Shown here: in pieces, positions 1 through 9,247 of the stretch
Position numbering within the stretch: the first letter of the stretch is position 1
How the letters are laid out: every line of letters starts with the position of its first letter
Source of the DNA: Actinacidiphila acididurans
GTDB lineage: Bacteria > Actinomycetota > Actinomycetes > Streptomycetales > Streptomycetaceae
Assembly: GCF_016918855.1 (NCBI RefSeq)
Contig: NZ_JADKYB010000005.1
Coordinates: forward strand, 248,001-312,000
Direction of reading: 5' to 3'
Length of the DNA: 64,000 bases
Translations under genes and position numbers: made by a program
The notes under the pieces: generated by a model
What the model saw: the letters and a program-made list of their open reading frames with translations, nothing else
The model's database searches: none
What the model was told of the DNA's origin: nothing

Positions 1-277
1 GCAGGTCCGCCACCAGCACGTGCCCGTGCACGACACCCTTGCTGCCGGTGACCGTGAACTGCCGGTACTCCACGCCGTGCGCCAGGCGCTCCACACTGTC
101 GTACGGGAACGGGCTGTCGGCGTCGGCCGCCGTGACCCCCACCCCGGCGACGGTGCCGAGCACCGCGAGGGCCACCACGGCGGCCCGGACGCCCCGGGCG
201 GGCGCGGTGCGGGCCGCCCGGACGCGGTCCGGCACACGGGCCGGGACACGGGTGGCCCCCGCATCGGTCCTGGTCAC
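1..277 (-). CDS. Secreted protein, N-terminal part (cut by window edge)
   Basis: Reading on the minus strand from a GTG at 277, with a GGGGGA ribosome binding site just upstream, gives about 92 residues before the window ends. The product opens with an Arg-rich stretch, then a hydrophobic segment (AAVVALAVLGTVAGVGV) ending near TAADADS, which looks like a signal peptide with an alanine-rich cleavage region. The mature part begins with a motif of the type LAHGVEYRQFTV followed by GVVHGHVLVADL. This resembles the start of secreted phosphodiester-glycosidase-like proteins of actinomycetes, but too little is visible to assign a family. No catalytic residues can be seen. The gene continues beyond position 1. 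Confidence 0.6.
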   Translation of the reverse strand, partial: MTRTDAGATRVPARVPDRVRAARTAPARGVRAAVVALAVLGTVAGVGVTAADADSPFPYDSVERLAHGVEYRQFTVTGSKGVVHGHVLVADL

Positions 278-474
278 GAGATCCCCCCTGCTCGCCCGGT
301 CGACTCCGGTGTGCCGCACCGGCTTCGGTGCGGCCGTCCCAGGACTTCATCACGCCGGGTGCCGCCGGGCCAAGGAACGCCGGGGGACGAGCTCGTGAGG
401 AGCCGCGGAATTCTCCGGAGCGTGCGGCCGTGCCACCGGTCCGTACCGGTGACACGGCCGCGGCGGCCTCTTGC

Positions 475-3045
475 TCAGTCGCCCAGGACCGGCAGCAGCT
501 CCGGCAGGTGCCCGTCGGACGCCAGGCCGGCCGCGATGCGCTCGGCCGGGACCTCGCCGTAGAGGGTGGTGCGCTGGCGGGCCGGGCGGTCGGCGGCCTC
601 CGCTATGGCGACCAGGTCGCGGATGGAGCGGTAGGAGCCGTAACTGGAGCCGGCCATCCGGGAGATGGTCTCCTCCATCAGGGTGCCGCCCAGGTCGTTG
701 GCGCCGCTGCGGAGCATCTCGGCGGCGCCCTCGGTGCCCAGCTTGACCCAGCTGGTCTGGATGTTGGTGATGTGCGGGTGCAGCAGCAGGCGGGCCATCG
801 CGGTCACCGCGCGGTTGTCGCGGGCGGTCGGGCCGGGGCGGGCGATGCCGGCCAGGTAGACCGGCGCGTTGGTGTGGATGAAGGGCAGCGTCACGAACTC
901 GGTGAAGCCGCCGGTCTGCTGCTGGATGCGGGCCAGCAGCCGCAGGTGGCCGAGCCAGTGGTGCGGCTGGTCCACGTGCCCGTACATCATGGTGGACGAG
1001 GAGCGCAGGCCCAGTTCGTGGGCGGTGGTGACGACCTCGACCCAGGTGGCGGTGGGCAGCTTGCCCTTGGTGAGGACCCAGCGCACCTCGTCGTCCAGGA
1101 TCTCGGCGGCGGTGCCGGGGATGGAGTCCAGGCCCGCCTCCTTGGCGGCGGTCAGCCAGTCGCGGATGGACATCCCGGTGCGGGTCGCGCCGTTGACGAC
1201 CTCCATCGGGGAGTAGGCGTGCACGTGCATGCCGGGCACGCGCTCCTTGACCGCGCGGGCGATGTCGAAGTACGCGGTGCCGGGCAGGTCCGGGTGGATG
1301 CCGCCCTGCATGCACACCTCGGTGGCGCCCACCTGCCACGCCTGCTCGGCCCGGTCGGCGACCTGGTCCATCGACAGGGTGTACGCGTCGGCGTCGGTGC
1401 GGCGCTGGGCGAAGGCGCAGAACCGGCAGCCGGTGTAGCAGACGTTGGTGAAGTTGATGTTCCTGGTGACGATGTAGGTGACATCGTCGCCCACCACGTC
1501 CCGGCGCAGGTCGTCGGCAATGCGGCACAGGGCGTCCAGGGCCGGGCCGTCGGCGTGCAGCAGGGCGAGTGCCTGGGCGTCGGTGAGCCGGGTGGGGTCG
1601 TCGGCGGCGGTGGACAGCGCGGCCTTGACGTCCGCGTCGACCCGGTCGGGCACCAGCCCGGGCGCGGCCTGCTCGCGCAGCTCGGCCCAGTCGCCGTACA
1701 CCTCGTCGAAGTCCTCGCGGCGGTCCGCGCTGCGGCCGGTGGTGTCGATGGTGCGGTGCAGGTCGGCGCGGCCGGAGGTGGTCAGCGGCGCCTCCGGCTC
1801 CTGCCAGGGCCGGCCCTCGACGACCGCGTCCTCGCGGGCCAGGCCCGTGACCGGGTCGGCCAGCGCCTGTACGTGCGGCAGCAGCCGCGGGTCGAGCCAG
1901 GGCTCGCCGCGCTGGACGAACTCCGGGTAGATGGTGAGGCGTTCCTTGAGGGTGAAGCCGGCCCGGGCGGTGTGCGCGGCGAGTTCGTCGATCTGCGGCC
2001 AGGGCCGCTCGGGGTTGACGTGGTCCGGGGTGAGCGGGGAGACGCCGCCCCAGTCGTCGATGCCTGCCTCGATGAAGCGCGCGTACTCCCCGTCCACCAG
2101 GTTCGGCGGCGCCTGGATGCGGGCGGCCGGGCCGAGCACGATCCGGGCCACGGCGATGGCGGCGGCCAGTTCCTCCAGTTCCGCGTCGGGCATGCCGCGC
2201 ATGGCGGTGTCCGGCTTGGCCCGGAAGTTCTGGACGATGACCTCCTGGATGCCGTGGTAGCGGCGGGAGGTGCGGCGGATCGCGAACAGCGACTCGGCGC
2301 GCTCCTCGTACGTCTCGCCGATGCCGATCAGGATGCCGGTGGTGAAGGGCACGTTGGAGCGGCCGGCGTCCTCCAGGACGCGCAGCCGCACCGCGGGCTC
2401 CTTGTCCGGCGAGCCGTAGTGCGGCATGCCCGGCTCGGACCACAGCCGGGTGGCGCTGGTCTCCAGCATCATGCCCATGGAGGGCGCGACGGGCTTCAGG
2501 CGCTGCAGGTCGGTCCAGCTGAGCACGCCGGGGTTGAGGTGCGGCAGCAGCCCGGTCTCCTCCAGCACGCGCACGGACATGGCGCGCACATAGGCGAGCG
2601 TGTCGTCGTACCCGTGCGCGTCCAGCCACTCGCGGGCCTCGGGCCAGCGGTCCTCGGGGCGGTCACCGAGGGTGAACAGCGCCTCCTTGCAGCCCATCTC
2701 GGCGCCGCGGCGGGCGATGTCCAGCACCTCGTCCGGCGACAGGTACATGCCGTGGCCCTCGCGGCGCAGCCGGCCGGGGACCGTGACGAAGGTGCAGTAG
2801 TGGCACTTGTCGCGGCACAGGCGGGTGAGCGGGATGAACACCTTGCGGGAGTACGTGATGACGCCCGGGCGGCGGGCGGCCGCCAGGCCGGCGTCGCGCA
2901 CCCGGGCGGCGGTGGCGGTCAGCCGGGTCAGGTCCTCGGCGCGGGCCTGGAGGAGCACCGCGGCCTCGGAGACGTCGAGGGCGACGCCTCCTTCAGCGCG
3001 GTGCAGGGCGCGGCGCATGGCGGTTGCGGTGGGCGGCACGGTCAT
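475..3045 (-). CDS. fbiC: FO synthase (CofG/CofH fusion), coenzyme F420 biosynthesis
   Basis: This is a cytoplasmic radical-SAM enzyme of 856 residues that makes 7,8-didemethyl-8-hydroxy-5-deazariboflavin, the chromophore of F420, from tyrosine and a ribityl-diaminouracil. Two radical-SAM modules are fused. The N-terminal CofG-like half carries CX3CX2C at C77, C81 and C84 (CRDKCHYC), and the C-terminal CofH-like half carries a second at C536, C540 and C543 (CYTGCRFC). The length matches actinobacterial FbiC, whereas archaea split the two halves. The start is an ATG at 3045 preceded by GGGGA. A TATATT box nine bases upstream and an inverted repeat over the start suggest a very short leader. 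It is transcribed alone, divergent from the PHP hydrolase. Long opposite-strand ORFs across it are GC-bias shadows. Confidence 0.97.
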   Translation of the reverse strand: MTVPPTATAMRRALHRAEGGVALDVSEAAVLLQARAEDLTRLTATAARVRDAGLAAARRPGVITYSRKVFIPLTRLCRDKCHYCTFVTVPGRLRREGHGMYLSPDEVLDIARRGAEMGCKEALFTLGDRPEDRWPEAREWLDAHGYDDTLAYVRAMSVRVLEETGLLPHLNPGVLSWTDLQRLKPVAPSMGMMLETSATRLWSEPGMPHYGSPDKEPAVRLRVLEDAGRSNVPFTTGILIGIGETYEERAESLFAIRRTSRRYHGIQEVIVQNFRAKPDTAMRGMPDAELEELAAAIAVARIVLGPAARIQAPPNLVDGEYARFIEAGIDDWGGVSPLTPDHVNPERPWPQIDELAAHTARAGFTLKERLTIYPEFVQRGEPWLDPRLLPHVQALADPVTGLAREDAVVEGRPWQEPEAPLTTSGRADLHRTIDTTGRSADRREDFDEVYGDWAELREQAAPGLVPDRVDADVKAALSTAADDPTRLTDAQALALLHADGPALDALCRIADDLRRDVVGDDVTYIVTRNINFTNVCYTGCRFCAFAQRRTDADAYTLSMDQVADRAEQAWQVGATEVCMQGGIHPDLPGTAYFDIARAVKERVPGMHVHAYSPMEVVNGATRTGMSIRDWLTAAKEAGLDSIPGTAAEILDDEVRWVLTKGKLPTATWVEVVTTAHELGLRSSSTMMYGHVDQPHHWLGHLRLLARIQQQTGGFTEFVTLPFIHTNAPVYLAGIARPGPTARDNRAVTAMARLLLHPHITNIQTSWVKLGTEGAAEMLRSGANDLGGTLMEETISRMAGSSYGSYRSIRDLVAIAEAADRPARQRTTLYGEVPAERIAAGLASDGHLPELLPVLGD

Positions 3046-3346
3046 TCCCCGAATATAGGTGGCCCCACCGACATTCGGGGGTGCCCGACAAGCCGGACCG
3101 CGGTCGTACGACTGTCGCCATTCTCACCCGGCGAACGGGGTAGTTGCGGGAATAGGACGCCGATTGCGGCGCCCACCAGGCCCGCTGCGCACCGGACGAG
3201 GCGTCACCGGATCATCCCCGCGAGTGAGTCCGGGACCGGTCACGGGTGATACGGGCGGGACGGGTGCGGCAGCAGTCCACTTCCCCGCAGCCTGTCGCAC
3301 GCGGCGCCGCCACGCCCGCGTCACCCGCCGCCGGGACCGTACCGTC
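3046..3346. promoter_or_regulatory. Divergent intergenic region fbiC / PHP hydrolase with inverted repeat
   Basis: This 301-base divergent gap holds both promoters. CCCCGAAT at 3047-3054 and ATTCGGGG at 3073-3080 form a perfect 8-bp inverted repeat with an 18-base spacer. It encloses the TATATT (minus strand) box nearest fbiC, so it is placed like an operator. No small gene is supported here. Confidence 0.4.
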
Positions 3347-4867
3347 ATGGACCGACGCGACGTACTGAAGCTCTCCGCTCTTGCCGGCGCGACCGGCGTC
3401 CTTACCCTGGCTCCTGTGGACTTCGCAGGCGCAACCGGGCCCGCCTCGCCCTCCGGCGGCGGCAGCGGCTCCGACGTGACCAGGACCGTCACCGGCCATC
3501 TGCCCACCGGCGTGGCCGACTTCGTGTACCTGCCGGTGGAGGTGCCGCGCGGGGTGCGGCAGATCGCGGTGTCGTACGGCTACGACACCCCGCAGGTGCC
3601 GGCCGGCACCCTCGGCAACGCGTGCGACATCGGCATCTTCGACCAGCGCGGCACCGAACTGGGCGGGAAGGGCTTCCGCGGCTGGTCCGGTGGGGCCCGC
3701 ACCGAGTTCGCCATCGCCGCCGACCAGGCGACGCCCGGCTACCTGGCCGGGCCGGTGCAGCCCGGCACCTGGCACGTGGTGCTCGGCCCGTACACCGTGG
3801 CGCCGCAGGGCATGGACTACTCGGTGACGGTGACGCTGAGCATGGGCGAGCCGGCCACCCCGGTGGCGCCGCAGTATCCGCCGGACCACGCCCCCGGGCG
3901 CGGCCGCGACTGGTACCGCGGCGACTGCCACCTGCACACCGTCTACTCCGACGGCAAGCGCACCCTGGACGACCTGGCGGCGCTGGCCCGGGCCGCCGGG
4001 CTGGACTTCATCAATTCCAGTGACCACAACACCAATGGCGCGCACGCCTACCTCGGCCCGCACGCGGGAGACGACCTGCTCATCCTCACCGGCGAGGAGG
4101 TCACCACCCGCAACGGCCACTACCTGGCCATCGGCCTGGACGGCGGCGAGTGGATCGACTGGCGCTACCGGGCCCGTGACGACGCGTTCGACCGGTTCGC
4201 CAAGCAGATCCGGCGGGCCGGCGGCATCGTGGTGCCCGCCCACCCGTACGGGATGAGCCTGGCCAGCCAGTGGAAGTTCGGCTACGACAACGCCGACGCC
4301 GTCGAGGTGTGGAACGGCACCTGGACGCTGGACGACGAGGCGACCCTGCTCACCTGGGACAACCTGCTCACCGGCGCGGCCCGGCGCGGCGACGGCCACT
4401 GGATCCCGGCGATGGGCAACTCCGACGCCCACCGCGACCCGGACGTGGTGGGCCTGCCGCAGACCGTGGTGCTCGCCGACGGCCTGGACCGCCGCTCCCT
4501 GCTGGCCGGCATCCGGGCCGGCCGCTCCTGGATCGCCGAGTCCTCCGCGGTGCAACTCTCCTTCACCGCCACCGGCCCCAACGGCGAGCACGCGGACATC
4601 GGCGGCCGGCTGCCCGTCGGCCCGGACGCGCCGGTCACCGTACGGGTGACGGGCGGCGGCGTCCCCGGCGCCCTGGTGCGGCTGCTCACCGACGAGGGCC
4701 AGATGCTCGCCGAGCCGCTGCCGGAATCCGGCGTCCTGGAGTGGCGGACCACCGCGTCGCTGGCCGCCTACGTCCGCGCCGAACTGCGCCACCCGGTGTC
4801 CCCCGGCAGCCTGCTGCCGGGCGGCGCGGCGGCGATCACCAACCCGATCTGGCTCGGGCGGCAGTAG
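3347..4867 (+). CDS. Tat-exported PHP-domain metallo-phosphoesterase (CehA/McbA-like)
   Basis: A protein of 506 residues. The N terminus has a twin-arginine pattern (RRDVLKL) followed by a hydrophobic stretch and APVDFAGA, so export by the Tat pathway is likely. The start at 3347 was chosen because it places this signal at the very N terminus; the open frame upstream lacks one. A beta-sandwich-like region of about 150 residues precedes a PHP domain with metal-ligand motifs: DCHLHTVYSDG near residue 194, SSDHN near 223, GEEVTT near 250, HPYG near 299 and GNSDAH near 357. Secreted PHP proteins of this group hydrolyse phospho- or carbamate esters; the substrate here is unknown. It converges on the acyl-AMP-ligase-like gene, and a strong hairpin lies between them. 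Confidence 0.85.
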   Translation: MDRRDVLKLSALAGATGVLTLAPVDFAGATGPASPSGGGSGSDVTRTVTGHLPTGVADFVYLPVEVPRGVRQIAVSYGYDTPQVPAGTLGNACDIGIFDQRGTELGGKGFRGWSGGARTEFAIAADQATPGYLAGPVQPGTWHVVLGPYTVAPQGMDYSVTVTLSMGEPATPVAPQYPPDHAPGRGRDWYRGDCHLHTVYSDGKRTLDDLAALARAAGLDFINSSDHNTNGAHAYLGPHAGDDLLILTGEEVTTRNGHYLAIGLDGGEWIDWRYRARDDAFDRFAKQIRRAGGIVVPAHPYGMSLASQWKFGYDNADAVEVWNGTWTLDDEATLLTWDNLLTGAARRGDGHWIPAMGNSDAHRDPDVVGLPQTVVLADGLDRRSLLAGIRAGRSWIAESSAVQLSFTATGPNGEHADIGGRLPVGPDAPVTVRVTGGGVPGALVRLLTDEGQMLAEPLPESGVLEWRTTASLAAYVRAELRHPVSPGSLLPGGAAAITNPIWLGRQ

Positions 4868-4890
4868 CGCGGGGACAAACGATGACGGGC

Positions 4891-4927
4891 GGGTGCGGGC
4901 GGCCGGCAGAGAGGGCCGCCCGCACCC
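4891..4927. terminator. Hairpin terminator between convergent genes
   Basis: A perfect 14-bp stem (4891-4904 with 4914-4927) and 9-base loop sits between the 3' ends of the PHP hydrolase and the acyl-AMP-ligase-like gene. It has no U tract, as is usual for Streptomyces, and probably works in both directions. Confidence 0.7.
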
Positions 4928-4933
4928 CGGCCG

Positions 4934-5812
4934 TCACCCGGTGAAGGTCCGTATCGGCAGCAGGATGCGCCAGACCGCGTCCTCGACGCCGTGCACCGCC
5001 GCAATCCAGCCGACATTCTCCTCGTCGGTGCCCAGCCGGACGGCTTGGGCGAGTTCGCCCATCACGTCCGACAGATCGCAGTGCGCCATGGCCGCCTCCA
5101 GGCGCCCGCCGGCCGCGCCGTCGTCGTGGTAGCGGTGGTACGCGGCCGCCGCCGGCAGGACGCCGACCGGCTTCCACTGCTGGGCCAGCCGCCACACCGG
5201 CTCGCCGTCCACCCGTATCCCGTCGGCCTCCACGACCTCGGTGCGGCTGCGGTCCACGGCCAGCGGCGTCCACCGGTCGGAGCCGGTGAGCACCAGGTCG
5301 GGCCGGCAGCGGCGCACCGCGCGGGAGACCCCCTCGGTGGCGCCCGGCGAGGACAGCACCAGCGGCACCGCGGCCATCCCCGCGTACAGGCAGCCGAAGA
5401 AGGCGCCGGCCAGGTCCGGGCCCTGCGGGTAGACCAGCATCACGCGGCTGCCGGGCTGGAGCCGGCTGCCCAGGCGGGAGGCTATCGCCCGGGCCCGCCG
5501 GTCGAGTTCGGCGAAGTTGCACCCGGCCGTTCCGGTGGCCGCGTCGCCGTCGTAGGGCAGCACGGGCACGCCCTGCGGGCGGCGGGCGGCGCGGTACCGC
5601 AGCATCGGGCCGGGCAGCCGGACCATGTCGCCGGACCGGGCGCGCGGACCGCCGCCGCCGCGGCCGGACCGGCCGGACCTGCCCTCCGGCCGGTCCTCCC
5701 CGTCGCCGCTCACCGCGTCCGCCGCCCAGGGCCCGAACGCCGAGGCCGGCGCCGTGAGCGGGCGCACCGTCCGTTCCGGGGCCCCCGAGGCCCCCTCGCA
5801 CCATGCGCACAT
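4934..5812 (-). CDS. Degenerate N-terminal half of a fatty acyl-AMP ligase-like protein
   Basis: The product has 292 residues from an ATG at 5812 (GGGGA upstream). An alternative start is the ATG at 5626, where similarity to acyl-AMP ligases begins. From about residue 70 it follows the family: NFAELDRRARAIASRL, then GSRVMLVYPQGPDLAGAFFGCLYAG. The adenylate-forming signature (normally YTSGSTGxPKG) is replaced by YHRYHDDGAAGG. The region that should read like WLPxYHDMGLIG is only GWIAAVHGVEDAVWRILLP, and the protein ends there. The AMP-binding C-terminal half and its lysine are missing. It cannot be a working ligase as read, yet the frame is intact with normal codon bias, so it may be a pseudo-enzyme. 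The N terminus has a C-A-W-C pair. It is divergent from afsR. Confidence 0.7.
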   Translation of the reverse strand: MCAWCEGASGAPERTVRPLTAPASAFGPWAADAVSGDGEDRPEGRSGRSGRGGGGPRARSGDMVRLPGPMLRYRAARRPQGVPVLPYDGDAATGTAGCNFAELDRRARAIASRLGSRLQPGSRVMLVYPQGPDLAGAFFGCLYAGMAAVPLVLSSPGATEGVSRAVRRCRPDLVLTGSDRWTPLAVDRSRTEVVEADGIRVDGEPVWRLAQQWKPVGVLPAAAAYHRYHDDGAAGGRLEAAMAHCDLSDVMGELAQAVRLGTDEENVGWIAAVHGVEDAVWRILLPIRTFTG

Positions 5813-6116
5813 GACGTCCCCGTCACCCGCCCAGTCGCCGACGACACACGGGCACGAACGACCCCCACACAGCACAACCTCCGCGCACGCACAGACGGAA
5901 CCTTCGATTCGGACCAACTTTGGCCGTACGGCTGGATCAGGACCCGGCACGGGGTGACCTGAACGGCCGGACACGGCAAACTGACACGGACGGGGCCGAA
6001 CTCCCGGCTCCACGTGCCATGCGGACACTGTTCCGTCGAGCGATGAACGATAGATATACGCGCGCAGAGCCGGGGGCTCGGGGGACACCGGACCGCGGGT
6101 GGTTCAGGGGGCAGAG
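5813..6116. promoter_or_regulatory. Divergent promoter region upstream of afsR
   Basis: This 304-base gap separates the acyl-AMP-ligase-like gene from afsR. An A/T-richer stretch at 6043-6058 (TGAACGATAGATATAC) is the best -10 candidate for afsR, but no good -35 is paired with it. No coding sequence is supported. Confidence 0.35.
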
Positions 6117-9065
6117 ATGCATACCAGGACGGAGCCGGGCGACGACGGCCTGCGGTTCGCGGTCCTCGGTCCGGTTCGTGCCTGGCGTGGCGACGAGCCG
6201 ATCGTCACCGGTGCGCCGCAGCAGCGTGCCCTGCTCGCCGCGCTGCTGCTGCGCGGCGGCCGCACGGCCACCGCGTCGGAGCTGGTGGACGCCGTATGGG
6301 GCGAGACACCGCCCAACACCGCGCTCGCCGCCCTGCGTTCGTACGCCTTCCGGCTGCGCAAGGCGCTCGGCCCCACCGCCCTGGTCACCGACTCCGGCGG
6401 CTACGCGCTGCGGGTGGCCCCCGAGCGGCTGGACCACTCGGTGGTCGAGCGGATGGCCGGCGAGGCCGACAAGGTCCGCGCCGCCGATCCGGCCCGGGCC
6501 CGTGAACTGCTGGGCACCGCCCTGGAGATGTGGCACGGCGAGCCGCTGGCCGGCCTGCCCGGCCCGTACGCCGAGACCCAGCGCACCCGGCTCGCCGAGT
6601 GGCACCTGAGCCTGATCGAGACCCGCTTCGAACTCGACCTGGATCTGGGCGCCCACGCCGAGGCCGTCTCCGAACTGACCGCCCTGTCCGCCGAACACCC
6701 GCTGCGGGAGCGCCTGCGCGCCCTGCTGATGCTCGCGCTCTACCGCAGCGGCCGCCAGGCCGAGGCGCTGGGCCTGTACGCCGACACCCGCCGCCTGCTC
6801 GCCGACGACCTCGGCATCGACCCGTCGGCCGAGCTGTCCGAACTCCACCAGCGCATCCTGGAGGCCGATCCGGCGCTGGCCGCACCGCCCTCGGCCCAGG
6901 CGGGCCCGGCCGAGATCGTCCGGCCGGCGCAGCTTCCGGCCACCGTCCCGGACTTCACCGGGCGGGTGACGATGGTGCGGGAACTGGGCGAGCAGCTCTC
7001 GGCGGCGTCGCAGCACGACGGCGGTGTGATGGCGGTCTCCGCGGTCGCCGGCATCGGCGGGGTGGGCAAGACCACGCTGGCGGTGCACGTCGCGCACGCG
7101 GCCAAGGACGACTTCCCCGACGGGCAGTTGTACGTGGACCTCCAGGGCACCGACGCCCGCCCGGCCGAGCCCGAGGCGGTACTCGGCGCCTTCCTGCGCG
7201 CGCTCGGCGTGCCCAACGCCGCGATCCCCGAGACGCTGGCCGAGCGGGCGGCGCTCTACCGCTCGACGCTGAACGGGCGCCGGGTGCTGACGCTGCTGGA
7301 CAACGCCTACGACGCCGCGCAGATTCGGCAGTTGCTGCCCGGCACGCCCGGGTGCGCGGCGCTGGTGACCAGCCGGGTGCGGATGGTGGACCTGGCCGGC
7401 GCGCACCTGGTGGACCTCGACGTGATGTCGCCGGAAGAAGCCCTGCAGCTCTTCACCCGGATCGTGGGCGAGGAACGCGTCCGCTCCGAGCGCCAGGCCG
7501 CCCTGGACGTGGTCGCCGCCTGCGGCTTCCTGCCGCTGGCCATCCGCATCGCCGCCGCGCGCCTTGCCGCCCGCCGCACCTGGACCGTCTCCGTCCTGGC
7601 CCGCAAGCTCGCCGACCACCGCCGCCGCCTGGACGAACTGCGCGCCGGAGACCTCGCCGTCAAAGCCACCTTCGCCCTCGGCTACGGCCACCTCTCCCCC
7701 GCCCAGGCCCGCGCCTTCCGCCTGCTGTCCCTGCCCGACGGCCCCGACATCTCCCTCGACGCGGCCGCGGCCGTCCTCGACCTCGACCCGTACGCCACCG
7801 AGGAACTCCTCGAGGCCCTGGTCGACATCAGCCTCATCGAATCCGCCGCGCCCGCCCGCTACCGCTTCCACGACCTGCTGCGCCTCTACGCCCGCGAACG
7901 CGCCGAACACGACGAGAGCGACATCACACGCTGCGAGGCGCTTTCCCGGCTGCTGGACTTCTACCTCGCCTCCGCCGCCAACGCCTACGCGCTGGAGAGC
8001 CCGGGCGACCGGATGCTGGACCACCTGGCGCCCACCCGGCGCACCGGCCTGTCCTTCGCCACTCGGGAGGGCGCCTTGGACTGGCTGTTCGCCGAGGGGC
8101 AGGCGCTGCTCGCGGCGGTCCAGCAGGCGGCCGACGGCGGCTGCCAGGGCCGGACCCGGCGGGCGGTGGACCTGATGCTGGCCGCGTGGGACCTGATGGA
8201 GTCCGGGATCTACCCCCGGCAGTACGAGCAGGCGGCGCGCGCCCTGGTGACGACGTCGCACGACTGCGCCGACGAGCTGGTGGAGGGCCGGGCCCGGGTG
8301 CTGGTCGCCCAACTGCTCAGGATGAACGGCCTGTTCGCCGAGAGCGACGAGGAGGCACGGCTCGCCCAGGTGGTCGGGCAGGCCGCCGCGGATCCGCTGA
8401 CGTGCAGTTACGCCCCCAACGTACGCGGCATCATCGCGTACAAGGACCGCCGCTTCGAGGAGTGCGCCGCCTTCCACACCGCCGCGCTGGAGGCGTTCCG
8501 CGCGGACCACAACAAGCACGGCGAGGCGTCGGCGCTGGCCAACCTGGGGTGGGCGCAGCTCGGTCTGAACGACCCGGTCGCCGCTGTGGCGACCTGCCAG
8601 CAGGTCCTGGCGATCCACCGGGAACTCGACAGCGGGCGGGGCCTGGGCAACGGGCTGTACGCGCTCAGCATTCCGCTGACCTCGACCGGCCGGCTGGACG
8701 AGGCGATGGCCTGCCTGACCGAGGCGCTGCCCATCTTCCGGGAGTCCCGGCAGCAGTTCTGGGAGGGCATGACCCTCTACCGGCTGGCCGGCGTATATCT
8801 GGCGTCGGGTCGGTGGCGTGAGGCCGCCTCGCACGTCGAGCAGGCCCTGGTGATCCTGCGCGAGGTGGGCGGCGAATGGCGGACGGCCAACGCCCTGACC
8901 ATGCTGGGCCGTGCGCTGGCCCGGCTGGACCAGCCGGTACGCGCCCACGCCTGCTGGCGCGACGCGCTGGGCATCTACGCAGCTCTCGGGTCCCCGGAGG
9001 CGGACGAGGTGCGCCGCCTGCTCGGTGGTGAGGCGTCGTCATCGTCGGCGTCTGTGGCCGTATAA
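6117..9065 (+). CDS. afsR: AfsR-type SARP regulator with NB-ARC ATPase and TPR domains
   Basis: The 982-residue protein has the AfsR architecture. Residues about 12-95 are an OmpR-like winged helix, about 100-245 a bacterial transcriptional activation domain, and then an NB-ARC ATPase with P-loop GIGGVGKTT at 312-320. Degenerate TPR repeats run from roughly 680 to 960. AfsR is a global activator of secondary metabolism. It is phosphorylated by AfsK and other kinases, binds DNA as a SARP and turns on afsS. The ATG at 6117 is preceded by AGGGGG at proper spacing; a GTG 18 bases upstream is less well placed. The neighbours support the name: an AfsS-like peptide gene follows directly and an AfsK-like kinase converges on it. 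The length is close to the 993 residues I recall for S. coelicolor AfsR. Confidence 0.93.
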   Translation: MHTRTEPGDDGLRFAVLGPVRAWRGDEPIVTGAPQQRALLAALLLRGGRTATASELVDAVWGETPPNTALAALRSYAFRLRKALGPTALVTDSGGYALRVAPERLDHSVVERMAGEADKVRAADPARARELLGTALEMWHGEPLAGLPGPYAETQRTRLAEWHLSLIETRFELDLDLGAHAEAVSELTALSAEHPLRERLRALLMLALYRSGRQAEALGLYADTRRLLADDLGIDPSAELSELHQRILEADPALAAPPSAQAGPAEIVRPAQLPATVPDFTGRVTMVRELGEQLSAASQHDGGVMAVSAVAGIGGVGKTTLAVHVAHAAKDDFPDGQLYVDLQGTDARPAEPEAVLGAFLRALGVPNAAIPETLAERAALYRSTLNGRRVLTLLDNAYDAAQIRQLLPGTPGCAALVTSRVRMVDLAGAHLVDLDVMSPEEALQLFTRIVGEERVRSERQAALDVVAACGFLPLAIRIAAARLAARRTWTVSVLARKLADHRRRLDELRAGDLAVKATFALGYGHLSPAQARAFRLLSLPDGPDISLDAAAAVLDLDPYATEELLEALVDISLIESAAPARYRFHDLLRLYARERAEHDESDITRCEALSRLLDFYLASAANAYALESPGDRMLDHLAPTRRTGLSFATREGALDWLFAEGQALLAAVQQAADGGCQGRTRRAVDLMLAAWDLMESGIYPRQYEQAARALVTTSHDCADELVEGRARVLVAQLLRMNGLFAESDEEARLAQVVGQAAADPLTCSYAPNVRGIIAYKDRRFEECAAFHTAALEAFRADHNKHGEASALANLGWAQLGLNDPVAAVATCQQVLAIHRELDSGRGLGNGLYALSIPLTSTGRLDEAMACLTEALPIFRESRQQFWEGMTLYRLAGVYLASGRWREAASHVEQALVILREVGGEWRTANALTMLGRALARLDQPVRAHACWRDALGIYAALGSPEADEVRRLLGGEASSSSASVAV

Positions 9066-9118
9066 CAACAACCTCGTGGCCCGGTAACAGCACTGCCCAC
9101 GGTAGGCAACGGGTCCGT

Positions 9119-9150
9119 TTATCGGTTGATTATCGGCGCCTGCCACGATT
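9119..9150 (+). promoter_or_regulatory. Candidate AfsR (SARP) operator and afsS promoter
   Basis: TTATCGG occurs at 9119-9125 and again at 9130-9136. These are identical heptamers on the same face of the helix, 11 bp start to start. Eight bases after the second (9137-9144) comes ACGATT (9145-9150), which can serve as a weak -10. Heptamer direct repeats at an 11-bp period ending 8 bp before the -10 are the known SARP arrangement. The heptamer differs from the TCGAGCG type bound by antibiotic-pathway SARPs. Confidence 0.65.
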
Positions 9151-9169
9151 CCATCACTGCACATGAGCT

Positions 9170-9208
9170 GCCCGCCCGGCGGCACACGGGGGTTGCCACC
9201 GGGCGGGC
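9170..9208 (+). promoter_or_regulatory. Hairpin in the afsS 5' leader
   Basis: GCCCGCCCGG at 9170-9179 pairs perfectly with CCGGGCGGGC at 9199-9208 around a 19-base loop. It lies after the proposed promoter and about 28 bases before the ribosome binding site of the AfsS-like gene. It could affect stability or translation of the leader; no U tract follows, so it is not an obvious attenuator. Confidence 0.5.
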
Positions 9209-9247
9209 GCGCGGCAACTGCACGTCCCCAAAGCACAGGAGCAAATC

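Noticed and set aside
328..3249. 973-codon plus-strand open frame over fbiC
   Set aside because: It is antisense to a fully recognised enzyme, is rich in Gly/Val/Ala/Arg repeats and has no domain; it is a shadow of G/C-biased third positions.
5937..8948. 1003-codon minus-strand frame across afsR
   Set aside because: Composition is low complexity and it lies wholly antisense to AfsR.
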